Assembly: GCA_027972325.1 (NCBI GenBank)
Contig: JAPMOS010000008.1
Span: 180,001-244,000 of the forward strand
DNA length: 64,000 nt
Source: Paratrimastix pyriformis
Taxonomy: Eukaryota > Preaxostyla > Paratrimastigidae
Direction: 5' to 3'
Numbering within the stretch: the first letter of the stretch is position 1; each line of letters opens with the position of its first letter. This document shows, in pieces, positions 50,230 to 64,000 of this stretch. The notes under the pieces are model-generated. The model was not told the DNA's origin and did no database searches. It saw only the letters and a list, made by a program, of their open reading frames with translations. A program made the position numbers and the translations under genes.

Positions 50230-53200
50230 ATGGAGGAATCCGAAGAGGGAACTGGATTTGGTGGAGGGTCAGACTTTTCAACCGACTTTTTGTTCGACGA
50301 GAACGGTGAAGGTGGTGACGGAGGCGAGGGTGGCGAGGGTGTCGCAACCGAAAAGGTCAGAGACTCTTTGGGTAGAGAGATCTTACTTTTTTTTGTTTCA
50401 GGCGCAGCCGTCCCGCGATTCAATCATCTTCCTGATTGACTGCAGTCCGACCATGTTACAGAAAAACTCTGCAGGAGAGATTCCGCTGCATCTTTCCATT
50501 CGGGCTGCCATTGAATCAATGAAGGACAAGATTATCTCCTCGGAGAACGATCTCATCAGCATTGTCTTCTATGCTGCGGTCTGTACACCGCTGCTTTTGG
50601 AACTGACGTTAAACATTCCCTCGTACAGGAAAAGAAGAGCAATCCTAATGATTTCCCGAATATTTTCGTTTTCCGCCCGCTTGACCCGCCCGATGCCGCG
50701 GGCATCCGCGACCTGGAGGCTCTGTTGAGTCTGTCTCTTTGGCTCGTGGTTATTCCCACAACTACTTCGACTATTTCCGCAGACCCTGCGGAGTTCGAAG
50801 AGCGCATCGGACAGTACCGGGGAGCTGAAGACTTCCCCTTGTTCTACTCCTTGTGGATCTGCCATTCCCTCTTCCGGTCCTGGTCTGGTCTTGCCGCTCC
50901 ACCGCCACCACATCACCGTTTGCCTGCGGGTCGACAGTACCCAAAAACTGGGCTTCAAGCGCATCTTCCTGTTCACCAACAATGACTCGCCCAACCACGA
51001 CAACAAGGGTGCCCGCGATCGCGCCACCGAACGCGCCCACGTCTGTCCCTGCCTGGGGATGTCTCTTCCCCCTGGTGGAGTTCGCCCCCCCCCGGTGTAG
51101 TGATTGAGGGGACTATTTCCCAATCTCACCCTGGTGCTTTTCCCCTCGTGTGACGACTGGATGATGGGGGTCCGGGACCGTGGGACTGACCGGGGCCAGG
51201 ACCTCACCGAGGCCGAGATCGAGATCGAGCTGTTCGCCATGAACGGCGAGCGCCCCTTCGACGCACATGCATTCTACTCGGTCGGCTGCACCCTTCCCCC
51301 CTGCCCGCCCTCCTATCTCGGGGGGCCAACAAATCCTGGGGTCATTCCGCGCTGATCGGCGGATGTATTCTTCTGCATCCGGAGCAGCGGATTCTGGCCG
51401 GGGAGGAGGCCATCCACACAGACGTCGCCCAGAAGGTCCGGCTTCTCCATTCTCTCCTCCTCCTCCCCACGCGTTCAGCGCCCTTCCAACACACCTCTCG
51501 TCAGGCTGGGCAGATCGCACTTCGCATCCGCATCGCTCACTGTCTCGTCACACCCCATCCGCTCCCTCCCCATGTCTGGTGACGGTGGGACCCCAGTTTG
51601 AGGAGATGCGCGGCCTGCTGCGGAGGCGCGCCCACGGCAAGCGGGCCTATGCCCGGATCTCCCTGCAGATCGCCCCGGGCGTCGAGGTGGGTGTCTCCCT
51701 GTCCGTAGTCGACACTGACACAGCGACTGACATGTCACCACTGACCCGCCTGACACGAGACACAGGGACACGCCCATTTCCCTCTGTCACTCCTAACATC
51801 CTCGCTTCTCGGGCTCCCCTTCCCCGGGGAGGATAGCTCCGAGACACAGAGACACACCGCTATCGCCCTCTCGCCCTTCTCCCTCTGTCGCTCCTCACCC
51901 TCGCTTCTCGGGTCGCTCTGCCCCGGGGGTGATAGCTACCACCCGGTCGTGCCGACCAAGGTGCCCTCGGCGGTGCCCATCGACGCCAAGACGGAGCTGC
52001 CCCTGCGGTCGGAGACCCGGTGGATCTGCCAGGGCACCGGAAGCACCCTCAGGCAGGAGCAGATGAAGGTCCCGCCCACGCCGCATGCCTCTTCCTGCCC
52101 CCTCGTCCACCGCAGACACACCCCGTCCCACCACGCCCTTTGGCGCTGCGTCGACCGGGGGATGATCTGCTGTGTGGCGCGGACTGGACCTCAGGGTGTG
52201 ACTGCGTGGACTGGACCTCATGGACCTCAGGGTGTGAACTGGACCTCATGATCTGTTGGCATCATCCCTGTGACGCCTGTCTGGTATGCCTGCTTGGTGC
52301 GGTCGTGTGCTGGGCGCTTCCCCCAACCAGCTGTACCAGGAGTACGGCAAGGAGAAGGTGGCCTTCAGCAAGGAGGAGCTCAAGGAAATCAAGCGCTTCG
52401 GCGACCCCAGTCCGTCGGCCCTCCCAGCCTGGGCTCCCTCTTTCAACCCCCGTCCCGCCCCGTCCGTTGCCACCCCGGTCATTAACACACACACCCCACC
52501 CCCACCCCCACCCCCACCACCACCACCACCACCACCACTGTGGTGCAGGCATCGCCCTGATGGGCTTCAAGCCGCTGGCCGCCCTCAAGACCAAGTACAA
52601 CCTGACCCACTGCCTCTTCATGTACCCCTGCGAGGACGTCCGCATTCCCCCTCCTCCGCACTCCCCTCCCCTCCACTCCCCCCCACTCCCCTCCCTCCGA
52701 CTCACTCACTCATTCGCTCCCTCACACCCTCGGGGGCGGCGCAGTTGATCACGGGCAGCACGACGGCCTTCGTGGCCCTGTGGACGCGGATGCTCGAGCG
52801 GAAGCTGATCGCCGTCTGCCGGATGATCCCCCGCAAGGGCTCCCAGCCCCGCATGGTGGCCCTCCTCCCACAGGCCCGCCACCCATACCCCCCCCGAACA
52901 CACACTCATCCGCACACAGACGCACAGATACACACAGATAGACACACAGACACACAGATACACACAGACACACAGACGCACACACAGACACACGAGTCAA
53001 ACGCCCTCCACAGGGGATTCCTTCGCCCACGGGTGCAGTGACATTCACGCTGTCTCTTCGACCTCTCTGGTTTTTGTTTTCCCGTTACTCTTTTCCTTCT
53101 TTACTCGACACACAGACACACAGACACATAGACACATAGACACATAGACACACAGACACACAGACACACAGACACACAGACACACAGACACACAGACACA

Positions 53201-54093
53201 CAGACACAGACATGCATATGTATCCGCACACTTCTTCCTCTGTTATTCTTTTTGAGTCTTCGCTTTGGGGTGTGGACACACAGACGCAGCCAACCGCAAC
53301 CACAGACGGCGGGCTCATTTGGCTGGGTTCCTGCCGCCGCCGCCCCTCGAGGGCAACCACTTCGCGTGTTTTCACACTCACGACCCACCCACCCCCACCC
53401 CCTCGGCCGCGCCCGGGATTGTTTTTTTGCGGACAGGAGGAGCGGCTGCGTGAGGACGGGAGCCAGCTGAGCCCACCCGGGTTCAGCATCATCGCCCTGC
53501 CCTGGGCAGACGACATCCGCGACCTCAAAGTCGACCCCTCCCCCGAAAAGCGTCCGTCCGCACACACACACCGACACCCTGGCCATCTCGCCACACCCCC
53601 TGGCCCCGCCGTCCGGATCATCCTCATCGCCCTTTCGCCACTCGCGCCGTGGCTGTGGCTGTCCCCCTGCCCTGGCAGCGACCCGGGATCAGGTGATGAA
53701 GGCGAAGGCGATGATCTCCAAGCTGACCATCGATTTCTCCTCGGACGACTTCGCAAACCCCGGTCAGTCACCCTCTGCCTCCCCCTCCCCCCCTCCCTCC
53801 CTCCCTCCCTCCCCCCTCTCTCCCCAGCGGGCAAGGGCAGGGGAGAGGGAGGCAGGGGGCGGTCGGGTGCCAAAACCGAGGGATGTGTGCGTGTGTGTGT
53901 GCGTGGGCGTGGGCTCCTGCCCTCTGCCCTGCGATCACGCACACCCTTCCCTGCTGTTGTGTGCAGTCATCCAGCGGCACTACGCGGCCCTGCAGGCGCT
54001 GGCCCTGGGCCACGACACGAGCGTGGTGGATGAGGTGCCCGACCTGACCATGCCCGCCACGGAGCACTTCCAGAGGGTCCGCCGCCTCCCCCA

Positions 54094-54126
<33 letters not shown>

Positions 54127-54989
54127 TCCCATCATCCCATGGCCGCACACGGACATCTGCGCACGCGCCTCCCCATCCCCCATTCGCATGCCCACCTGCA
54201 CCCGACCATCAAAAACCTGCAAAAAGAAAAAAAAACAAAACGGCTGCCACACCAGTTCCCAGTGCCACGATGAAGAACACTCCGCAGGCCGCGATATGCG
54301 AGCCGTATGGCGCACTGATCGGATCGTCGGCTCATTCTCGCCCACCTCTCATTTGCCGCGCAGCACGAGGACCTGATCACGGACTTCGCCCAGGCCACGG
54401 CGGGGGCCGCCAAGCCGCGCAAGCGGGGCGCCGAGGGGGACGCCAAGGAGGAGAAGAAGAAGGCCCCGCGCCACGAGGCCCCCACGGATGACGCCGCCTG
54501 GAAGGCCGTCTGCGAGGATGGATCGGTCTGCTCGGCCCCGGGGTCATGCGGGCATGCCGGTGGTCATGTCCCCCCCTCCTCCCCCCACGAGGGGATGTAT
54601 CGGTGTGTATGACCCCTGGGTCATTTTCCGCTCCTGGTGGCTATTCCCCCAGCTCCTCACCCCCAAACGCACGCACGTACACCATCATTCATCCCCCCCC
54701 CCCCCCCTGTCCCTCCCCCCTGCAGGTTAAGAAGCTGAACATGGACCAGCTGAAGGCCTTCCTGAAGGGCAAGCGGCTGGCCACCTCGGGCAAGAAGGAC
54801 GACCTGGTCCAGCGGGTGATGAAGCACTTCGGGGTGGCCGAGCCGGCCGGGGAGGAGGAGGCCGGGGAGGAGGAGCCCAAGAAGCCCAAGAAGGTCAAGG
54901 AGGAGAAGGACAAGCCCAAAGCGCCCCGCAAGGCGCCCGCCCGCAGGAAGAAGGAGGAGGAGGAGGACGATGACGATGACGACGAGTAA
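50230..54989 (+). CDS. XRCC6: Ku70, DNA end-binding subunit of the non-homologous end-joining complex
   Basis: Ku70 pairs with Ku80 to form a ring that loads on broken DNA ends. The N-terminus is acidic (MEESEEGTGFGGGSDF). The vWA-like domain begins SRDSIIFLIDCSPTML with KIISSENDLISIVFYAA, joined at a GTCTGT donor to EKKSNPNDFPNIFVFRPLD, then IFLFTNNDSPNHDNKGARDR and IEIELFAMNGERPFDAHAFY. The core barrel has SYHPVVPTK, EELKEIKRFGDP, IALMGFKPLAALKTKYNLTH, CLFMYPCED, ITGSTTAFVALW and VCRMIPRKGSQPRMVALLPQ, then PPGFSIIALPWADDIRDLK. The helical arm is VIQRHYAALQALALG and DEVPDLTMPATEHFQR. The C-terminus has a SAP DNA-binding motif (LNMDQLKAFLKGKRLATSGK, DDLVQRVMKHFG) and an unusual tail rich in Lys, Glu and Asp ending DDDDDDE. 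About fifteen exons. Confidence 0.95.
52893..53216 (+). repeat. CACAGA-type microsatellite flanking repeat copy 3
   Basis: CACA, CACAGA and CACATAGA units occupy a Ku70 intron on both sides of the dispersed repeat at 52997-53104. Exons end near 52865 (VALLPQ) and resume near 53432. Confidence 0.9.
52997..53104 (+). repeat. Dispersed intronic repeat, copy 3
   Basis: TCAAACGCCCTCCACAGGGG, ATTCCTTCGCCCACGGGTGC and AGTGACATTC match copy 2 at 11478 nearly base for base, followed by CTGTCTCTTCGACCTCTCTG, a T-rich block and CCTTCTTTAC. It is in a Ku70 intron, in the same orientation as the gene, and is followed by CA-rich repeats as in the other copies. Confidence 0.85.
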
Positions 54990-55277
54990 TGATGGTGATG
55001 GTTGTCTCATCTCGCTCCTCCCTCCCCCACCCCTGGATGGTTACTGTTGCTGGATGTGTTGGCCCCTCTGTGTTGAAGTTGGTCCCTTTGCACCACGTTC
55101 CGAATTAACTTTAACTGTGGCCGGGTCATAAGAACGCCGGCCGATCTGTCGTCCGACACCTGCGAGACGAGGCGTTCGCCCCTCGGGCCGGATGATCTTC
55201 GACTCAGAGGCTATCCCCCCGGGCCCATACCACTCGGGTACTGGTTCGGTCATCCGATCATCATCACCCAATCACAG

Positions 55278-58837
<3,560 letters not shown>

Positions 58838-58892
58838 CCTGAAATTGATATTTGAAAGGGGTATAGCCTGCTCTTCGGAGGATCTTATCGCA
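58838..58892. promoter_or_regulatory. 55-bp divergent promoter between CDC23 and cyclophilin B
   Basis: Only 55 bp separate the two opposing start codons. The stretch is AT-rich and contains GGGGTATAGCC. Both 5' untranslated regions must be extremely short, or the transcripts overlap. Confidence 0.5.
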
Positions 58893-59753
58893 ATGGCATC
58901 CTTGCGACGTGTCGCTCTTTTCAGCTTTGTGGCTGTTGTGTTGCTCTCCCTGCCGTCTGCTGTGGTGTCTCGGCACACCAGCAAGCCCAAGACTTTGGAT
59001 AAGTATGGCAATGATCCCAAGCTGATGGGCGTGACCAACAAGGTCTCGATTTCTTCTTCTTTTTGAAATGGGCTCAAGCATCTCCGTGCCTTCAGGTCTA
59101 CTTCGATGTTACTATTGGCGGCAAGCCCGCCGGCCGTGTTGTGATCGGCCTCTTCGGCAAGACCGTTCCCAAGACCGTTGAGAATTTCGTCTGTCGTCCC
59201 TCCCTTCTTCTCCGATCCGAGTTTCAACACCCCTTTTTCACAGCGTGCCCTGGCCACTGGCGAGAAGGGTTTCGGCTACAAGGGCTCGTCCTTCCACCGT
59301 GTGATTCCCAACTTCATGATTCAGGGCGGTGATTTTACGCACCACAATGGCATGGGTGGGAAGTCTATCTATGGCGACCGCTTCGCTGATGGTCTGTGAT
59401 TGATCCAAGCTCGGCTCTCCTCAGCGCAGTTGTGCATCTCAGAGAACTTCAAGCTGAAGCATTTCGGCCCCGGCACCCTGTCGATGGCCAATGCTGGTCG
59501 GGACACCAACGGCTCCCAGTTCTTCATTTGCACCGCTGAGACTTCGTGGCTCGATGGCCGTCATGTTGTCTTCGGCCGCGTTCTGTCGGGCTATGATATC
59601 GTCCAGAAGATCGAGCACACTCCCACCAAGTCCGACAAGCCCGTTGAGGACGTCGTCATTGCTGATTGCGGTGAGCTGGTGGAACCTCCTCCCCAACCCG
59701 CTGCTGCTCCTGTCAACCCTGTGGCCGCCGAGGTCCCCGAGAAGGAACTGTAA
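58893..59753 (+). CDS. PPIB: Secretory-pathway cyclophilin (cyclophilin B type)
   Basis: ATG 58893 gives a signal peptide with a strong hydrophobic core ([18 protein letters not shown]). After splicing at GTCTCG, GTCTGT and GTCTGT donors the cyclophilin fold is complete: [108 protein letters not shown]. Catalytic Arg (FHR), Phe/Met-Gln (NFMIQGGD) and Trp (TSWLDG) are present, so it should be an active, cyclosporin-binding isomerase of the ER lumen. The tail is Pro/Ala-rich and ends in EKEL, a weak variant of an ER-retrieval signal; whether it works is unknown. All three introns are short. The gene is AT-richer than most of the window. Its stop lies 69 bp from that of IFT140. Confidence 0.95.
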
Positions 59754-59822
59754 CTTAACAGGCGGTCTTGTACAAAAGATCTCTTGGCTCGCTCTCCCTC
59801 TCCCCCCATGAGGCTATCCCCC

Positions 59823-62800
59823 TCACGTGAGGTCGTCGTCGAGCATACCCAGGTCGTCCATGGCGGGCTGGGGGGCTGGTCGGGCGGGCTGTTGCTGTCG
59901 GGCCGGAGCCGGAGCCGCCCGGCGCACCGCCGGTTCCTCGGGGGCCAATGGCTCGCCTGCCGGGGGGCATGAGACATATGAGGACACAAATCAGCAAGGG
60001 CAGCCGGCAGACCCTCTGGATTGTCGCCCTCGGGCAGCTGCTCGAGTGCCTCCCCGCCCCCGTCGGCAGCAGGGGCGCCCGGCTCCCCCAGGGCACCCAC
60101 GGCCTGGGCGTCAACCCCCACCGCCGCGTAGACCTGCGCGTCGAGCGACCCCCCGGAGGGAGAGACCAATCATATAGGTGAGTCGTCGAGAAGAGTACGC
60201 GAGAAAGACCGACAAGTTCGGATGGTTGCACGGGACACCCACAGGCAGAAAGCAGGCAGAGGCCGAGACAAAAAAGAAGAAGAACAGGGAGTCAGGGCCG
60301 GGGAGCCACCACAGGGCCGGGGGGGGGGGGGGGGGGGGGGGGCGAGGAGACCTCGATGATGAACTTCTCCTCGAGGTAGGGCCCCAGGGCGATGCCCTTC
60401 TCGCGCATGTGTTCCAGGGCATTGTACGCGTCCTCGTGTTTGGCCTGGGCGTGGTAGTGCTGCACGAGCAGTGCGTACACGTCGCCCGTCCGCAGGGCAA
60501 GCTCCGAGCTGGGGTCTGCAGGGGCCGGGGCGTGGGCGTGGTGGAGGCGGAGCAGATGTTGGCGGTCATCCGGGATGGTACGGTTGTGGATGTGGATGGC
60601 GGGGTGTGATGGACGAGTGTGCGTGAATGGCGGGGTGTGGGTGTGGATGGCGGTGTGTGGGGGAGCAAAGGGACTGATCAATCGGACAGGAAGGGTCTCC
60701 AATGACGCAGCTTGAGCAAACTTGGGGGCCGGTGGCGAACAAGAACCACAAAATTATGACTCGCAAAAAATCGTGCGGATGGCGGGGTGCGGATGGCGGG
60801 GCGTGGATGGCGGGGTGTGGATGACGGGGTATTGATGCCGGGGGTGTGGATGGGCGGGGCGGGAGCAGACCATCGAGGAGCTCCGTGCAAATCCTGACCA
60901 TCTGTGCGGGGTCGCCCTTGGCCATCTTGCGGGCCTGGACGAACTTCTCGACGACCATGATCTTGGCCTGCAGCTGGGCCAGCCGCTGGGCCGGGTCGCC
61001 GGCCAGCTTGGGCGAGGAGGCGTCCGCCTCGGCCGCCTTGGCGCCTTTGCTCAGGTACTTGAAGGCCTCCCGCAGGGCACCCAGGGCCTGCAGGGAGGGA
61101 GGGGAGGTGGGGGGGGAGGGAGGTAGGGGGAGGGAGAGCCATGCGAACCATGGGGTGAATGGTCGAAGGGCGGATGGGCAGGGGAGACACTGGGGACCGG
61201 GACCGGATCCTGGGGTACGAGATGTGGGGTCCTGGAGACGTGGGTGGAGGTGGAGGTGGAGGTGGTAGGTGGAGACAGGGGGGGGGGGGGGGGGTGATGC
61301 AGACCTTCTCGTACTCGAGGTACTCGTCAATCTCGACCTGGGCGCAGGCCTCGAAGAAGGCCACCAGGGCATCCCAGGCCTTGGCCTTCTGGTAGAACTC
61401 GATGATCCGCTTGAGGATGTCCGGCTTGCTGCGCCACTCCAGACGCTGGGGTCCGCCGGGGGGGGTGGCGTGGTGTCGGATTGAGGAGGGAGGGATGGCA
61501 CAGGGAGGAGGAGGGAGGAGGAGGAGGAGGAGGAGGAGGAGGAGGAGGAGGAGGAGGAGGAGGAGGAGGAGGAGGAGGAGGAGGAGGAGGAGGAGGAGGA
61601 GGAGGAGGAGGAGGAGGAGGAGGAGGAGGAGGAGGAGGAGGAGGAGGAGGAGGAGGAGGAGGAGGAGGAGGAGGAGGAGGAGGAGGAGGAGGAGGAGGAG
61701 GAGGGGAGGCGCGCCATCATGGGTCATGGGCGAGCTGGCCCGACCTGCAGGTAGTTTGCGGTGATGATGTAGATCTCGGCCGTGCGGCACATGGTGGCCA
61801 GCTGGACGACCTTCTCCGTGTCGCCTGGAGACATCACCCCCGGGGCGGCCAACCACCCAAATTTGAAATTTGGGTTATTCTTTGAGAGAGCGTCTTCCTT
61901 CGGCTTTTGAGAACCGAATCTCCTCCAAAACTCTTCCATTCGATCTGAACCAGCAGTTCCACCCCTATCAAAACGCATTCCCAATTCTGGGTGTGTGCCC
62001 ATTTTTTTCCCCCCTCGATCTGAGTGGCTTCGACCCTGGGGGCCCACAGACCCGAGGCGATCAGGGAGTTGATGGCCTGCACCTTGTCGCCGCCCTCGGT
62101 GAAGACGCGGGCCGACAGGTAGTACGACCCCTGGTCCCGCAGCACCGCGCCCAGCTTGATGAGCACATCCGACCGGCGGGCCGCCTCGAGTGCCTTGTCC
62201 TGGCGGGGGGGGGGGGGGGGGGGGGGGGGGGGATGCAGACGATTGACAAATGAAGAAGAGAACGCCCATCATCAGATCATCATCATCATCACCCCAGGCA
62301 TCATCATGATCCGATCATCATCATCATTATCCGATCATCATTATCCGGTCATCATTATCCGGTCATCATTATCCGGTCATCATTATCCGGTCATCATTAT
62401 CCGATCATCATTATCCGATCATCACCATCACCATCACCATCACCATCACCATCATTCAGCCTCCATCAGCATCCAACGTCAGCAGGGGGACGGGAAATGA
62501 GGATGACAGGATGCTTCTCGCGAAGGTCTCCAAATGTCCACGGATTGCGCGTTGGTGTGTGTGTTGGGGGCAACGGGCCAAACATGGTGGTTGGCGGGGG
62601 GGGGGGGGGGGGGGGGGGGCGGACCTCGGTGATCATCTTGACCATGGCCTCCGTCACCTGCACCTCGTGCGCGTGGCACACGTCCAGCGCCTGCACCCCA
62701 GACACGCCGCCACCACCAGCGGAGCCCGAAGGACCGTCAGAAGAGAATCAGCCCAGTCCCCTCCCCCTCCTGTGCGTGACGACTGCGGCTGTGACTATGT

Positions 62801-62934
62801 AGTGTTGGCTGCTTGTGGTGGTTGTGGTTATGGAGCCGGTGAAGGTGAGTGTGGCTCTGACCCGACCTTGGCGAACTCCTTGGCCGAGGTGATGAATGAC
62901 GATTGGATGATGATGCTTGGATGATGATGATGCT

Positions 62935-63009
<75 letters not shown>

Positions 63010-64000
63010 ATGCCGGTGGGCTCTGACCGACCTTGGCGTACTCCTTGGCCGAGACGAGCAGCTTGACGGCCTTGTCGAAGCGCTGCGTCGAGGCGAAGAA
63101 CTCGGCGCACTGGGCCAGCAGCGAGGGGTCCGCGTCCGGGGTCAGGTCGTCCGCTGGTGCGAAGGCCACGGCCAAGGACCAAGACCCAAGACCCAAGATT
63201 GGTCAGGGCGGGAAGGGATGGGGCACAGGGATGGGAGGGAGCTTCCCGGATCATCGGGGGCAGCAGGCGTGGGGGTGGTGGTGGGGGCGGACCGATCTGC
63301 TGGAGGGAGTCGCGCAGGTTGGCGCGGAAGCAGAGCTCGATGGCCCGCCCCAGGGCGCCCCCCTTGCGGTAGAGCAGCACGGCCCGGTCGTACATCGCCT
63401 TCTGCTCGAAAAACCTGCAGGGTGGCGGGCCGCGGGGGCAGGGTGGCGGACCGGGGGAGGGAGGGTGCGTGTGTTTTTGGGGTCAGGGGACGATACGGTG
63501 AGTGGGGGGCAGTGATCGTGGGGGGAAGGGGACAGAGACGGAGGGGCGAGTGGCGATCGTGGGGCTGAGGGCTGAGTGGCGGCGGACTTTGCGGCGTCGA
63601 CCATGGGGGGGGGCCAGGGTCATGGCGTCGTCGAATTCCTGCAGACACAAGAGGGCATGCGCGGCGGATGGGTGAGAGGCGATCGTATGTGGTGGCGGTG
63701 TGGGGATGGTGCGAGGGCGGACGGAGGGACGGGGCGTGGACGTGTGCGCTCAAGGGGTGGGGCTGACCTTGGCCAGCCTGATGGCGTGGTTGTAGCGGTG
63801 GGCCTTGGAGAAGAACTTGATCGCCTCCTGGGTCTGCATCCCCCGGGCAAGGGAACCCCAAGACCGACCGACAGGCCAAAATCACAGTGGAAATGGTGAG
63901 GACCATGCGAGCGAGGGGAGCAGGAGGACTGAAAGGGGCAGAGTACATGGTGGAGGGGCGCAGGGCGGGGGGGACCTTGCCCTGGGCCTCGAACTGGCGG
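59823..64000 (-). CDS. IFT140: Intraflagellar transport protein IFT140, C-terminal part (5' end beyond the window)
   Basis: IFT140 is a core subunit of the IFT-A train for retrograde traffic in cilia. The visible part is the TPR-like C-terminal solenoid. From the right edge: AIKFFSKAHRYNHAIRLAK, EFDDAM, YDRAVLLYRKGGALGRAIEL, PSLLAQCAEFFASTQRFDKA, VCHAHEVQVTEAMVKMITE, LRDQGSYYLSARVFTEGGDK, VQLATMCRTAEIYIITANYL, then WRSKPDILKRIIEFYQKAKA and FFEACAQVEIDEYLEYEK, which match human IFT140 in order and spacing (IYIMAANYLQSLDWR; YDACAQVEIDEYQNY). It ends RTGDVYALLVQHYHAQAKHE, YNALEHMREKGI and a Pro/Ala tail finishing in MDDLGMLDDDLT. About thirteen exons. The WD40 half lies outside. Introns carry a 210-bp GGA array and several C runs on the sense strand. 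Confidence 0.93.
61496..61705 (-). repeat. GGA microsatellite, about 65 copies
   Basis: A nearly pure (GGA)n on the + strand, TCC on the IFT140 sense strand, within the intron between the exon ending ITANYLQ and the exon beginning WRSKPD. It is a pure purine/pyrimidine mirror tract. Confidence 0.97.
62265..62456 (-). repeat. ATC and ATTATCCG / ATTATCCGGTC repeats in an IFT140 intron
   Basis: CATCATC units are followed by about eight copies of CATCATTATCCGRTCATC-type units and then CACCAT units. Confidence 0.85.
62936..63008 (-). repeat. GAT microsatellite in an IFT140 intron
   Basis: About 22 GAT units on the + strand, ATC on the sense strand. It is next to a partial duplication: the exon end CTTGGCGTACTCCTTGGCCG at about 63034 resembles 62869-62889 (CTTGGCGAACTCCTTGGCCG), so exon-edge sequence has been copied into the intron. 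Confidence 0.85.

Noticed and set aside
59730-59753. EKEL as a KDEL-type ER retrieval signal on cyclophilin B
   Set aside because: Noted, but the match is weak (Lys-Asp-Glu-Leu expected). I left it as a possibility only.

Overview
This window is nuclear DNA of a flagellated microbial eukaryote. It carries spliced eukaryotic genes: a PPIL2-type spliceosomal cyclophilin, gamma-COP, APC8/CDC23, Ku70, the RNA polymerase III factor BDP1 and IFT140. TAA, TAG and TGA all end genes here, so the code is standard. The DNA is mostly very GC-rich, with many introns full of microsatellites and long C runs. An iron-type alcohol dehydrogenase and IFT140 together would fit a flagellated protist with anaerobic metabolism. 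A metamonad such as Paratrimastix is one candidate, but this is a guess and I cannot confirm a taxon from the sequence.

Layout, left to right. End of a coiled-coil protein (+, 1-2426); BDP1 (-, 2486-3871); a protein with Sfi1-like W-R repeats and a long Pro/Ser tail (+, 4125-6979); PPIL2 (+, 7392-12938); a small Cys-rich type I membrane protein of Shisa-like layout (-, 13190-13851); a large RS-rich protein ending in a BARD1/BRCA1-type tandem BRCT (+, 13941-22211); gamma-COP (-, 22927-27370); a large low-complexity scaffold with polyQ (-, 27634-34355); a DNAJC7-type TPR/J co-chaperone (+, 34479-36799); an F-box fused to a complete eEF1A-like GTPase (+, 36955-41510); an iron alcohol dehydrogenase (+, 41697-43250); an ankyrin protein (+, 43366-46678); a TMEM128-like membrane protein (-, 46891-47561); a metallophosphoesterase ending in a CaaX box (-, 47957-50081); Ku70 (+, 50230-54989); APC8/CDC23 (-, 55278-58837); a secretory cyclophilin B (+, 58893-59753); and the C-terminal part of IFT140 (-, 59823 to the right edge).

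The genes are unrelated housekeeping and cytoskeletal functions, not an operon or island. Five head-to-head pairs have start codons only about 55-250 bp apart, and several tail-to-tail gaps are under 100 bp, so the intergenic space is small while introns carry most of the non-coding DNA.

Three things stand out. First, when exons are joined so that conserved protein motifs are restored, the 5' splice sites are repeatedly GTCTGC, GTCTGT, GTCTGG or GTCCGC, not GTRAGT. Second, the F-box plus eEF1A-like GTPase is a domain combination I do not know from any described protein. Third, introns show long C runs almost always on the sense strand, and a dispersed repeat occurs in introns of two genes. 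I saw no CRISPR array, rRNA, convincing tRNA, or retroviral, LTR or capsid-bearing element.
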